64,000 bases of DNA, taken from positions 62,001 through 126,000 of the forward strand of contig NZ_SCNV01000016.1 of NCBI RefSeq assembly GCF_005503145.1, read 5' to 3'. The notes under the pieces were generated by a model. That model searched no databases. It saw only the letters and a program-made list of their open reading frames with translations, and was not told the DNA's origin. The position numbers and the translations under genes are program-made. This document shows, one piece after another, positions 8,691-17,542 of the stretch. The number at the start of each line of letters is the position of its first letter. The first letter of the stretch is position 1. This DNA is from Burkholderia sp. 4M9327F10 (GTDB lineage: Bacteria; Pseudomonadota; Gammaproteobacteria; Burkholderiales; Burkholderiaceae).

Positions 8691-9454
8691 GCGGCTACAG
8701 TAGCGGATTCGGTACGCTGTTTTATAAGGAAATCCTGCGGTTCTGGAAGGTGTCGTTTCAGACGGTTCTGGCTCCGGTGATTACCGCGTTGTTGTATCTG
8801 ACGATCTTCGGCCACGCGCTGCGCGGCCACGTGCAGGTCTATCCGGGCGTCGAATACACCAGCTTCCTGATTCCGGGCCTTGTGATGATGAGCGTATTGC
8901 AGAATGCGTTCGCCAACAGTTCGTCGTCGCTGATCCAGTCGAAGATCACCGGCAACCTGGTGTTCGTCCTGTTGCCGCCGCTGTCGCACTACGAGATGTA
9001 CTTCGCGTACGTGCTGGCCTCGGTGGTGCGCGGGCTGGCAGTCGGCTTCGGAGTCTTTATCGTGACCATCTGGTTCGTGCCGGTGAGTTTCAGCGCGCCT
9101 TTGATGATCGTCGCGTTCGCGGTGTTCGGCGCCGGGATCCTCGGCACGCTGGGTCTGATTGCCGGAATCTGGGCCGAGAAGTTCGACCAGCTCGCCGCTT
9201 TCCAGAATTTTCTGATCATGCCGCTCACGTTCCTTTCAGGCGTGTTCTACTCGACGCACACGCTGCCCCCGGTGTGGCGCGAAGTGTCGCGGCTCAATCC
9301 TTTTTTCTACATGATCGACGGCTTTCGCTACGGTTTCTTCGGGGTCTCGGATATCGATCCGCTCGTGAGCCTGGCCATCGTCGCCGGTTTCTTTGTGGTG
9401 CTGGCCGTGGTGGCGATGCGCATGCTCGCCTCCGGCTACAAGCTGCGCCACTGA
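8687..9454 (+). CDS. ABC-2 type exporter, permease subunit (YadH-like)
   Basis: A 255-residue ABC-2 permease with about six hydrophobic segments. Family features are the N-terminal 'LFYKEILRFWKVSFQTVLAPVI', the 'YTSFLIPGLVMMSVLQNAFANSSSSLIQSKITGN' region and the late 'LTFLSGVFYSTHTLPP' motif before the last helices. It is translated with the preceding ATPase (ATGA overlap at 8687). Substrate unknown. Confidence 0.9.
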   Translation: MSGYSSGFGTLFYKEILRFWKVSFQTVLAPVITALLYLTIFGHALRGHVQVYPGVEYTSFLIPGLVMMSVLQNAFANSSSSLIQSKITGNLVFVLLPPLSHYEMYFAYVLASVVRGLAVGFGVFIVTIWFVPVSFSAPLMIVAFAVFGAGILGTLGLIAGIWAEKFDQLAAFQNFLIMPLTFLSGVFYSTHTLPPVWREVSRLNPFFYMIDGFRYGFFGVSDIDPLVSLAIVAGFFVVLAVVAMRMLASGYKLRH

Positions 9455-9468
9455 CGAGGAGCTTTCTT

Positions 9469-9708
9469 ATGTTGCCGACTCCCGAACAGGTCAAGCAATA
9501 CATTGCGGTTGGGCTCGCCTGCGAGCATCTCGAGGTCGAAGGCGACGGTCAGCATTTCTTTGCGACCATCGTCTCGCCGAGCTTCGAAGGCAAGCGCCTG
9601 ATCCAGCGTCATCAACTCGTGTATGCGGCGCTCGGCGATCGCATGCGCGAAGAAATTCACGCGCTCAGCATGAAAACGCTGACGCCCGCCGAATGGCAAA
9701 ACGCGTAA
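9469..9708 (+). CDS. ibaG: BolA/IbaG-family protein
   Basis: A 79-residue BolA-like protein beginning MLPTPEQVKQYIA. It carries the family pattern 'CEHLEVEGDGQHFFATIVSPSFEGKRLIQRHQLVYAAL', with the His used with glutaredoxin-bound Fe-S clusters. E. coli ibaG sits in the same place, between mlaB and murA, which supports this name over bolA itself. A GAGGAG ribosome site precedes the ATG. Confidence 0.9.
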   Translation: MLPTPEQVKQYIAVGLACEHLEVEGDGQHFFATIVSPSFEGKRLIQRHQLVYAALGDRMREEIHALSMKTLTPAEWQNA

Positions 9709-9819
9709 TCTGGAACGTTAGTGCGAATTACACAAGATAGGCGCGATGCCGGTAGCGGCGCCGCCACAGCAAGCAATGCAGTCCCGGCGCCAGGCCGGAT
9801 CGATCAGGAGACGACAGGG

Positions 9820-11082
9820 ATGGACAAACTTGTCATTGAAGGCGGCCAGCGGCTGGCCGGTGAGATTGTCGTGTCGGGGGCGAAGAATGCCGCCTTGCCG
9901 ATTCTGTGCGCCGGGTTGCTGAGCGCGGAGCCGGTTCATCTCGAGAACGTGCCGGACCTGCAGGACGTGCGAACCACGCTCAAGCTGCTCAACCAGATGG
10001 GCGTGCGCACCGAAGCGGGCGCGGGGCGTGTGTCGCTCGACGCGTCGAAGGTCGACAACCTCGTGGCGCCGTATGAGCTGGTGAAGACCATGCGCGCTTC
10101 GATTCTGGTGCTCGGGCCACTGCTCGCGCGCTTCGGTGAGGCGAAGGTGTCGCTGCCGGGCGGCTGCGCCATCGGCGCGCGGCCGGTCGACCAGCACATC
10201 AAGGGCCTGCAGGCGATGGGCGCGGAAATCACCATCGAGCACGGCTTCATTGAAGCGCGCGCGAAGCGTCTGAAGGGCGCGCGCATCGTCACCGACATGA
10301 TCACCGTCACCGGCACCGAGAATCTGCTGATGGCAGCGGTGCTGGCCGAGGGCGAGACCGTCATCGAGAACGCCGCACGCGAGCCGGAAGTGGGCGATCT
10401 CGCGCATCTGCTCGTCGAAATGGGCGCGCAGATCGAAGGCATCGGCACCGACCGTCTGGTGATCCAGGGCGTCGACAAGCTGCATGGCGCGAAGCACACC
10501 GTGATTCCCGACCGGATCGAAGCCGGCACGTTCCTGTGCGCGGTGGCGGCGGCAGGTGGCGACGTGATCCTGCGCAAGGTGCGTCCGCTGATCCTCGAAG
10601 CTGTGACGGAAAAGCTGCGCGAAGCGGGTGTGACGATCGAAGAGGGTGACGACTGGATGCGCGTGCGCATGGACCAGCGTCCGCATGCGGTGAATGTGCG
10701 CACCTCCGAGTACCCGGCTTTCCCGACCGACATGCAGGCGCAGTTCATGGCCCTGAACGCGATCGCCAACGGCACCTCGCAAGTCGTCGAAACGATTTTC
10801 GAGAACCGCTTCATGCACGTGCAGGAGCTCAACCGGCTCGGCGCCAGCATCACGATTGACGGCAACACGGCGCTCGTGAACGGTGTCGACAAGCTGTCGG
10901 GCGCCAAGGTCATGGCTACCGATCTGCGCGCCTCGGCAAGCCTCGTGATCGCCGGCCTGTGCGCCGACGGCGAGACGCTGATCGACCGCATCTATCACCT
11001 GGATCGCGGCTACGACCGGATGGAGTCGAAGCTGACGGCCGTCGGTGCGAAGGTGCGCCGCATTGCGGGGAGCCAGGCATGA
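9820..11082 (+). CDS. murA: UDP-N-acetylglucosamine 1-carboxyvinyltransferase MurA
   Basis: A 420-residue cytoplasmic enzyme for the first committed step of peptidoglycan synthesis, transferring enolpyruvate from PEP to UDP-GlcNAc. The catalytic cysteine is Cys116 in 'SLPGGCAIGARPVDQHIKG', the residue modified by fosfomycin in the family. The opening 'MDKLVIEGGQRLAGEIVVSGAKNAALPIL' is typical. The ATG at 9820 follows AGGAGACGACAGGG. Its stop overlaps hisG (ATGA), so murA and the his genes are probably co-transcribed. Confidence 0.97.
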   Translation: MDKLVIEGGQRLAGEIVVSGAKNAALPILCAGLLSAEPVHLENVPDLQDVRTTLKLLNQMGVRTEAGAGRVSLDASKVDNLVAPYELVKTMRASILVLGPLLARFGEAKVSLPGGCAIGARPVDQHIKGLQAMGAEITIEHGFIEARAKRLKGARIVTDMITVTGTENLLMAAVLAEGETVIENAAREPEVGDLAHLLVEMGAQIEGIGTDRLVIQGVDKLHGAKHTVIPDRIEAGTFLCAVAAAGGDVILRKVRPLILEAVTEKLREAGVTIEEGDDWMRVRMDQRPHAVNVRTSEYPAFPTDMQAQFMALNAIANGTSQVVETIFENRFMHVQELNRLGASITIDGNTALVNGVDKLSGAKVMATDLRASASLVIAGLCADGETLIDRIYHLDRGYDRMESKLTAVGAKVRRIAGSQA

Positions 11083-11777
11083 GCTCGGTTGCACAAACCT
11101 CGTCATCCCCGGCTGTGAGCGCGCCGCTCACGCTCGCGCTGTCGAAGGGGCGCATCTTCGAAGAAACCTTGCCGTTGCTGGCAGCCGCCGGCGTGCAGGT
11201 GGCCGAAGACCCGGAAACCTCGCGCAAGCTGATCCTGCCGACAACCGACGCCAACCTGCGCGTCATCATCGTGCGTGCCACCGATGTGCCGACCTACGTC
11301 GAATACGGCGCGGCCGATTTCGGCGTGGCGGGCAAGGACGTGCTGCTCGAACACGGCGGCAGCGGCCTGTACCAGCCGGTCGACCTCGATATCGCGCGCT
11401 GCCGGATGTCGGTGGCCGTGGCGGCGGGCTTCGATTATGAGAACGCCGTGCGCCAGGGCGCCCGGCTGCGCGTCGCGACCAAGTATGTGGAAACGGCCCG
11501 CGAGCATTTCGCTTCGAAGGGCGTGCACGTCGACCTGATCAAGCTGTACGGTTCCATGGAACTCGCGCCGCTGGTGGGCCTTGCCGACGCCATCGTCGAC
11601 CTGGTCAGCTCGGGCGGCACCTTGCGGGCCAATAATCTTGTCGAGGTGGAGGAGATCATGCAGATCTCGTCGCGCCTCGTCGTGAACCAGGCGGCGCTCA
11701 AGCTCAAACGCGCCGCGCTGCGGCCGTTCCTCGACGCGTTCGAACGCGCGTCGCGGCGCGCCGAAGCGGCGGCCTGA
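11079..11777 (+). CDS. hisG: ATP phosphoribosyltransferase HisG, short form
   Basis: A 232-residue enzyme for the first step of histidine synthesis (ATP + PRPP). It has 'LTLALSKGRIFEETLPLL', 'DVPTYVEYGAADFGVAGKDVL' and the PRPP loop 'LVDLVSSGGTLRANNL'. It lacks the C-terminal regulatory ACT-like domain of long HisG. Short HisG needs HisZ, a HisRS paralogue, for activity and feedback control; no hisZ is in this window. The ATG overlaps the murA stop. Confidence 0.96.
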   Translation: MSSVAQTSSSPAVSAPLTLALSKGRIFEETLPLLAAAGVQVAEDPETSRKLILPTTDANLRVIIVRATDVPTYVEYGAADFGVAGKDVLLEHGGSGLYQPVDLDIARCRMSVAVAAGFDYENAVRQGARLRVATKYVETAREHFASKGVHVDLIKLYGSMELAPLVGLADAIVDLVSSGGTLRANNLVEVEEIMQISSRLVVNQAALKLKRAALRPFLDAFERASRRAEAAA

Positions 11778-11852
11778 GGGCGCCTGACGGTGCCTGATGC
11801 GCGCTTGATGCTGCCTGACGTTGTTTGATGTAGCTTGAAGGGGCCTCACGCG
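11772..11852 (+). repeat. Degenerate 10-bp tandem repeat in the hisG-hisD spacer
   Basis: Eight consecutive units of about 10 bases follow the pattern GCYTGAYGNN: GCCTGAGGGC, GCCTGACGGT, GCCTGATGCGC, GCTTGATGCT, GCCTGACGTT, GTTTGATGTA, GCTTGAAGGG and GCCTCACGCG. The array begins on the hisG stop codon and ends about 25 bases before the hisD ATG. Period equals one DNA helical turn. Function unknown; replication slippage could explain it. Confidence 0.7.
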
Positions 11853-11876
11853 CGCCTTACCGAAACGGATACCAGC

Positions 11877-13199
11877 ATGTCTATCAAGATTCGCAAACTC
11901 GACTCCAGCGCTCCCGATTTCCAGAAGGCGCTGCACGCGGTGCTCGCGTTCGAGGCGAGCGAGGACGAAGCGATCGAGCGCTCGGTGGCGCAGATTCTGG
12001 CCGACGTGAAAGCTCGCGGCGATGCAGCCGTGCTCGAGTACACCAACCGCTTCGACCGTCTGTCGGCGCCGAGCGTGGCTGCGCTCGAACTGCCGATGGC
12101 GGAACTCGAAGCTGCGCTGGAAGGGCTCGACCCGCGCCGCCGTGCGGCTCTGGAAGCGGCCGCGGCGCGTGTGCGCGGCTACCACGAGAAGCAGAAGATC
12201 GAATGCGGCAGCCATAGCTGGCAGTACACCGAGGCGGACGGCACCGTGCTCGGCCAGAAGGTCACGCCTTTGGACCGCGCCGGCATCTACGTGCCGGGCG
12301 GCAAGGCGGCCTATCCGTCGTCGGTGCTGATGAACGCGATTCCGGCGCGGGTGGCCGGCGTGCGTGAAATCGTCATGGTGGTGCCGACCCCGGATGGCGT
12401 GAAAAATCCGCTGGTGCTGGCGGCCGCCCTGCTGGGCGGCGTCGACCGCGTGTTCACCATCGGTGGTGCGCAGGCGGTCGGGGCGCTGGCTTACGGCACG
12501 GCGAGCGTGCAGGCGGTCGACAAGATCTGCGGCCCCGGCAATGCGTATGTGGCGTCGGCCAAGCGGCGCGTGTTCGGCACGGTCGGGATCGATATGATTG
12601 CCGGCCCGTCCGAAATCCTCGTTCTGTGCGACGGCACCACCGATCCGCGCTGGGTCGCGATGGACCTGTTCTCGCAGGCCGAGCACGACGAACTCGCGCA
12701 ATCCATCCTGCTGTGCCCGGACGACGCCTTTATCGGCCGCGTACACGACGCGATCAACGAACTGCTGCCCACCATGCCGCGCCAGGACGTGATCCGCGCG
12801 TCGCTGGAAGGCCGCGGCGCGCTGGTCAAGGTGCGCGACATGGCCGAAGCCTGCGCGATCGCCAACGACATCGCGCCGGAACACCTGGAAATTTCCGCGC
12901 TCGACCCGCATCAATGGGGCAAGCTGATTCGCCACGCCGGTGCGATCTTCCTCGGCCGCTACACCAGCGAAAGTCTCGGCGATTACTGCGCGGGGCCGAA
13001 TCACGTGCTGCCTACGTCGCGCACCGCACGGTTCTCGTCGCCGCTTGGGGTCTATGATTTCTTCAAGCGCTCGAGTGTGATCGAAGTCAGCGCGGAAGGC
13101 GCACAGACGCTGGGTGAGATTGCGGCGGAGCTGGCGTACGGCGAAGGACTGCCCGCGCATGCCCGCAGCGCCGAATACCGCATGAAGCAGAGCGGCTGA
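11877..13199 (+). CDS. hisD: Histidinol dehydrogenase HisD
   Basis: A 440-residue Zn-dependent enzyme that oxidises histidinol to histidine in two NAD-dependent steps, the last of the pathway. Characteristic segments are 'PLDRAGIYVPGGKAAYPSSVLMNAIPA' (read in pieces), 'VDKICGPGNAYVASAKR', 'DMIAGPSEILVL', 'SQAEHDELAQ' (Zn ligand region) and 'NHVLPTSRTARFSS'. The ATG at 11877 follows the 10-bp repeat array; an in-frame TTG at 11835 is less likely. Confidence 0.97.
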   Translation: MSIKIRKLDSSAPDFQKALHAVLAFEASEDEAIERSVAQILADVKARGDAAVLEYTNRFDRLSAPSVAALELPMAELEAALEGLDPRRRAALEAAAARVRGYHEKQKIECGSHSWQYTEADGTVLGQKVTPLDRAGIYVPGGKAAYPSSVLMNAIPARVAGVREIVMVVPTPDGVKNPLVLAAALLGGVDRVFTIGGAQAVGALAYGTASVQAVDKICGPGNAYVASAKRRVFGTVGIDMIAGPSEILVLCDGTTDPRWVAMDLFSQAEHDELAQSILLCPDDAFIGRVHDAINELLPTMPRQDVIRASLEGRGALVKVRDMAEACAIANDIAPEHLEISALDPHQWGKLIRHAGAIFLGRYTSESLGDYCAGPNHVLPTSRTARFSSPLGVYDFFKRSSVIEVSAEGAQTLGEIAAELAYGEGLPAHARSAEYRMKQSG

Positions 13200-13317
13200 G
13201 CCCATCGGGCATAATCTGACTTAAAACAAGCAGCGCGTTGCCACAATATTGACCAACCGGGGCGGCTCTCGCGCCGCCCTTGCATGACCTGCCCGGCGTG
13301 GGCGGGTCCGCCCATTC

Positions 13318-14388
13318 ATGACGACACCTCAAGACATCATTCGCCGCGACGTGCTCGCGATGACGAGCTATCCGGTTCCGGACGCGACGGGCTTTGTCAA
13401 GCTCGACGCCATGGAGAATCCGTTCCCCTTGCCGGCGCCGCTCGCGGCGCAGCTCGGCGAGCGTCTCGCCGGTGTCGCGCTGAACCGCTATCCGGCGCCG
13501 CGCCCGCAGGCGCTGCTCGAAAAGATCAAGCACGTGATGAACGTGCCGGCCAACTGCGAGGTGCTGCTGGGCAACGGCTCGGACGAAATCATCAGCATGA
13601 TCTCGATGGCCTGCGCCAAACCGGGCGCCAAGGTGCTCGCACCGGTGCCGGGCTTCGTGATGTACCAGTTGTCGGCGAAGCTGGCGAATCTGGAATTCGT
13701 CGGCGTGCCGCTGAAGGCGGATTTCACGCTGGACACCGAAGCGATGCTTGCCGCGATCGCGGAGCATCAGCCGGCCATCGTCTATCTGGCCTACCCCAAC
13801 AATCCGACCGGCACGCTCTACGACGACGCCGACATGGAACGCATCATCGCCGCCGCCGAGAAGAGCCTGGTGGTGATCGACGAGGCATATCAGCCGTTCG
13901 CGCAGCAAAGCTGGCTGTCGCGTGCCGACGCGTTCGACAATGTGGTGGTGATGCGCACGGTGTCGAAGCTCGGTCTCGCCGGTATCCGCCTTGGCTATCT
14001 GGTCGGCAGCCCGGCCTGGCTCACGGAATTCGACAAGGTTCGGCCGCCTTACAACATCAATGTATTGACGCAGGCCACCGCCGATTTCCTGCTCGATCAC
14101 CTCGACGTCCTCGACGCGCAAGCCGCGCAACTGCGCGAGGAACGCACCAGACTGGCGCTCGCGGTGGGCCAGTTGCCGGGCGCCGAAGTGTTCCCGAGCG
14201 CGGGCAACTTCCTGCTGGTGCGGGTGCCTGACGCATCCGTTATGTTCGAAACCCTGCTTACCGCACGGGTTTTGATCAAAAACGTGAGTAAAATGCACCC
14301 ATTGCTGGCAAATTGCGTGCGCCTGACGGTCGGTTCCCCTGAAGAAAACGCGCAATTGCTGGCCGCACTGAAACTCGTGCTGCATTAA
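13318..14388 (+). CDS. hisC: Histidinol-phosphate aminotransferase HisC
   Basis: A 356-residue PLP enzyme of aminotransferase class I/II that forms histidinol phosphate from imidazole-acetol phosphate. The PLP lysine is Lys217 in 'RTVSKLGLAGIRLGYLVG'. 'LAYPNNPTGTLYDD' and 'VVIDEAYQPFA' are the usual cofactor-binding stretches. It starts 118 bases after hisD. Aromatic aminotransferases look similar, but the his context settles the assignment. Confidence 0.95.
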   Translation: MTTPQDIIRRDVLAMTSYPVPDATGFVKLDAMENPFPLPAPLAAQLGERLAGVALNRYPAPRPQALLEKIKHVMNVPANCEVLLGNGSDEIISMISMACAKPGAKVLAPVPGFVMYQLSAKLANLEFVGVPLKADFTLDTEAMLAAIAEHQPAIVYLAYPNNPTGTLYDDADMERIIAAAEKSLVVIDEAYQPFAQQSWLSRADAFDNVVVMRTVSKLGLAGIRLGYLVGSPAWLTEFDKVRPPYNINVLTQATADFLLDHLDVLDAQAAQLREERTRLALAVGQLPGAEVFPSAGNFLLVRVPDASVMFETLLTARVLIKNVSKMHPLLANCVRLTVGSPEENAQLLAALKLVLH

Positions 14389-14482
14389 ATGGCGTGCCGT
14401 CGCGCCGCGCACCGCATGGCGGGCGCGGCATTCGGCGTTCCCCCAACTCCCTTTCTTTCATAGTCAGATTCGAGGAATTACC

Positions 14483-15070
14483 ATGCGCCAGGCGGAAGTC
14501 GTTCGCGACACTAGCGAAACGCAGATCCGTATCAAGATCAATCTGGACGGCACCGGCAAGCAAAAGCTCGCCACCGGTGTGCCGTTCCTCGACCACATGC
14601 TCGACCAGATCGCGCGGCATGGATTGATCGATCTCGACATCGAGGCGCATGGCGACACGCATATCGACGACCACCATACGGTCGAGGATGTCGGCATCAC
14701 GCTGGGACAGGCGGTCGCGAAGGCGGTCGGCGACAAGAAGGGCATTCGCCGCTACGGTCATTCTTACGTGCCGCTGGACGAAGCGCTGTCGCGCGTGGTG
14801 ATCGACTTTTCCGGCCGGCCGGGCCTCGAATTCCACGTGCCGTTCACGCGCGCGCGCATCGGTACGTTCGACGTCGACCTGTCCATCGAATTCTTCCGCG
14901 GCTTTGTCAATCACGCCGGCGTGACGCTCCATATCGACAACCTGCGCGGCCTGAACGCCCATCATCAGATGGAGACGGTGTTCAAGGCGTTCGGGCGTGC
15001 CTTGCGCATGGCGGTGGAGCTGGACGAGCGCGCGGCGGGGCAGATTCCGTCGACCAAAGGTAGCCTGTAA
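14483..15070 (+). CDS. hisB: Imidazoleglycerol-phosphate dehydratase HisB
   Basis: A 195-residue monofunctional IGP dehydratase (no fused histidinol phosphatase, unlike E. coli). The repeated metal-binding motifs are present: 'FLDHMLDQIARHG', 'DTHIDDHHTVEDVG', 'FFRGFVNHAGVTLH' and 'NAHHQMETVFKAFGRAL'. The ATG at 14483 is preceded by GAGGA at good spacing. Confidence 0.97.
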   Translation: MRQAEVVRDTSETQIRIKINLDGTGKQKLATGVPFLDHMLDQIARHGLIDLDIEAHGDTHIDDHHTVEDVGITLGQAVAKAVGDKKGIRRYGHSYVPLDEALSRVVIDFSGRPGLEFHVPFTRARIGTFDVDLSIEFFRGFVNHAGVTLHIDNLRGLNAHHQMETVFKAFGRALRMAVELDERAAGQIPSTKGSL

Positions 15071-15185
15071 GCGCCCCCCAGGGCCTGTCGCGCCGCGCCA
15101 GGACCGCATCTGGGGCGGCCCGGCGTTTTCCAAGAGCAGCAGACTAACCGGACCGGGCGCGCGCCTTGCGTGAGCCCGGCTTGCG

Positions 15186-15806
15186 ATGGATATCCTCAAG
15201 TCGTTCATCTCGCTCCTGGCGCTGATCAATCCAGTGGGCGCGATTCCGTTCTTTATGAGCCTGACGGCGCAGCAGTCGGACGGCGAGCGGCGCCGGACCA
15301 TCCGGATTGCAGCGGTGTCGGTGTTCTTCGTGATTGCGGTGACGACGCTGCTCGGGCAGCAGATCATCAGCTTCTTTGGCATTTCGGTCGGCTCGCTGCA
15401 GGTGGGCGGCGGCATCATCATGCTGCTGATGGCGATCAATATGCTGAATGCACAGATCGGCAACAGCCGTTCGACGCCGGAAGAGCGCCACGAGGCCGAG
15501 CAGAAGGACAATGTCGCGGTGGTGCCGCTCGCCATCCCGCTCTTGACGGGACCGGGCGCCATCAGCACGGTGATTATCTATGCGGCACACTCGCCTCATT
15601 GGTACGACCGGATTAGTCTTATTGTTATTGGCGCCGTGCTGGCCGTGATCTGTTTCTTCTCGCTGCGGCTCGCTGAACCGATCGCCCGCTGGGTGGGGCG
15701 CACAGGGATCAATATCGGCACGCGGCTGATGGGTTTGATGTTGTCGGCGCTGGCGGTGGAATTCATCGTCGACGGTCTGAAGGCGTTACTGCCTAACTTG
15801 AAATGA
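15186..15806 (+). CDS. MarC-family integral membrane protein
   Basis: A 206-residue protein with about six hydrophobic segments. It begins 'MDILKSFISLLALINPVGAIPFFMSL', the classic MarC/UPF0056 start, and has 'VPLAIPLLTGPGAISTVI' in the second half. The function of the family is not established; a link to multiple antibiotic resistance was claimed and later disputed. It sits between hisB and hisH and overlaps hisH by four bases (ATGA), so it must be co-translated with histidine enzymes although nothing ties it to histidine. Confidence 0.92.
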   Translation: MDILKSFISLLALINPVGAIPFFMSLTAQQSDGERRRTIRIAAVSVFFVIAVTTLLGQQIISFFGISVGSLQVGGGIIMLLMAINMLNAQIGNSRSTPEERHEAEQKDNVAVVPLAIPLLTGPGAISTVIIYAAHSPHWYDRISLIVIGAVLAVICFFSLRLAEPIARWVGRTGINIGTRLMGLMLSALAVEFIVDGLKALLPNLK

Positions 15807-16444
15807 AAACTTCGATTGCGATTGTGGATTACGGGATGGGCAACCTGCGTTCGGTCGCCCAGGCGTTGAGGAAGGCCGCGCCGGAAGCGGAAGTGGCGAT
15901 CGTCGACCAGCCGGAAGCGATCCGCGCGGCGGACCGCGTGGTGCTGCCCGGCCAGGGTGCGATGCCCGACTGCATGCGCTGTCTCGGCGCATCCGGCCTG
16001 CAGGAGGCGGTGATTGAAGCGTCGCGCAGCAAGCCGCTGATGGGCGTGTGCGTGGGCGAGCAGATGCTGTTCGACTGGAGCGCCGAGGGCGACACGCCGG
16101 GCCTCGGCCTGCTGCCCGGCAAGGTGCTGCGCTTCGATCTCGAAGGCCAGGTGCAGGACGACGGCTCGCGCTTCAAGGTGCCGCAGATGGGCTGGAATCG
16201 CGTGCGCCAGACCGTACCGCACCCGCTGTGGGATGGCGTCGCCGACGGCAGCTTCTTCTACTTCGTGCACAGCTATTACGTGGCGCCTGAGAACGCCGCG
16301 CATACCTCTGGTGAGACCGTGTACGGCGTGCCTTTTACCTCGGCGGTGGCGCGGGACAACATCTTCGCGACCCAATTCCACCCGGAAAAGAGCGCCGAGG
16401 CGGGCCTGCGCGTGTACCGGAACTTCGTGCACTGGAACCCGTGA
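15803..16444 (+). CDS. hisH: Imidazole glycerol phosphate synthase, glutaminase subunit HisH
   Basis: A 213-residue class I glutamine amidotransferase that supplies ammonia to HisF. The catalytic Cys is residue 83 in 'LMGVCVGEQMLF', with His193 and Glu195 in 'FATQFHPEKSAEAG'. 'IVDYGMGNLRSV' and the oxyanion region 'VVLPGQGAMPDCM' are standard. The ATG overlaps the marC-like stop. Confidence 0.97.
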   Translation: MKTSIAIVDYGMGNLRSVAQALRKAAPEAEVAIVDQPEAIRAADRVVLPGQGAMPDCMRCLGASGLQEAVIEASRSKPLMGVCVGEQMLFDWSAEGDTPGLGLLPGKVLRFDLEGQVQDDGSRFKVPQMGWNRVRQTVPHPLWDGVADGSFFYFVHSYYVAPENAAHTSGETVYGVPFTSAVARDNIFATQFHPEKSAEAGLRVYRNFVHWNP

Positions 16445-16653
16445 GCGCTTACTGTCCCCTGTGTTCCGTTCAATCGCGCGCCGCGCGGCTCATGCCCGCC
16501 GCTGCGCGGACCCGCGTCCGCTATGCCCGATGCACGCGAACCGGAGTACTGAAAGAGTTGTACTAAACTAGCGAAACGGTGCGCGAGCCGGCCTATCCTG
16601 CCGCTCGGCGCCGTCCGACTTTAAACCTTCTTCCCTGACAACACCCGATTGCT

Positions 16654-17406
16654 ATGCTGCTGATTCCCGCCATCGACCTGAAAGATGGTCAGTGTGTACG
16701 CCTCAAACAGGGCGACATGGACCAGGCGACGATTTTCTCCGAGGAACCGGCGGCTATGGCCCGACATTGGGTCGACCGCGGCGCCCGGCGCCTGCACCTC
16801 GTCGACCTCAATGGAGCGTTTGCCGGCAAGCCGAAGAACGAAGACGCCATCCGCGCGATCATCGAAGAAGTCGGTGGCGAGATTCCCGTCCAGCTGGGCG
16901 GCGGAATCCGCGACCTGAACACGATCGAGCGCTATCTGGACGATGGCCTGTCGTATGTGATCATCGGCACGGCGGCGGTGAAGAATCCCGGCTTCCTGCA
17001 GGACGCCTGCACGGCGTTCGGCGGCCATATCATCGTCGGGCTGGACGCGAAAGACGGCAAGGTCGCCACGGACGGCTGGAGCAAGCTGACCGGCCACGAG
17101 GTTGCCGACCTCGCGCGCAAGTTCGAGGACTACGGCTGCGAATCGATCATCTATACCGATATCGGCCGCGACGGCATGCTGCAGGGCATCAACATCGACG
17201 CCACGGTGCGGCTTGCGCGCGCGGTGAAGATTCCGGTGATCGCGAGCGGTGGCCTGTCGAATCTCACGGACATCGAAGCACTGTGCGAAGTCGAAATGGA
17301 AGGCATCGAAGGCGTGATCTGCGGCCGCGCCATCTATTCGGGCGACCTCGATTTTGCGGCGGCACAGACGCTCGCCGACAAGCTGCGCGAGTCGGACGAC
17401 GCCTGA
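16654..17406 (+). CDS. hisA: ProFAR isomerase HisA
   Basis: A 250-residue TIM-barrel isomerase of histidine synthesis. The two catalytic aspartates are in 'IPAIDLKDGQCVRL' (Asp8) and 'IIYTDIGRDGML'. Phosphate loops 'QLGGGIRD', 'IIGTAAVKN' and 'IASGGLSNLTD' are present. It is 209 bases downstream of hisH; that spacer has no hairpin with a T-tract, so the operon may continue. Confidence 0.97.
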   Translation: MLLIPAIDLKDGQCVRLKQGDMDQATIFSEEPAAMARHWVDRGARRLHLVDLNGAFAGKPKNEDAIRAIIEEVGGEIPVQLGGGIRDLNTIERYLDDGLSYVIIGTAAVKNPGFLQDACTAFGGHIIVGLDAKDGKVATDGWSKLTGHEVADLARKFEDYGCESIIYTDIGRDGMLQGINIDATVRLARAVKIPVIASGGLSNLTDIEALCEVEMEGIEGVICGRAIYSGDLDFAAAQTLADKLRESDDA

Positions 17407-17542
17407 CTGAGTGTGCCGGCGCGCGGCGCGACGTGCCGGCCCAGCCGGTTCCCGGCCGGTCCGGCCCGGCAACACGCACCGGCATTGCGCCGCTCGCCTT
17501 AGAGCGGCTTCATTAGCGGTATTGGCAAGAATTTGCACGATC

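Noticed and set aside
11103..13205. A 700-codon open frame on the minus strand opposite hisG and hisD
   Set aside because: It mirrors GC-rich codons of two certain genes, is rich in Arg/His/Gln, and shows no family motif. Same reasoning for long antisense frames opposite murA, petB, hisB/hisC and the Hsp70-like gene.
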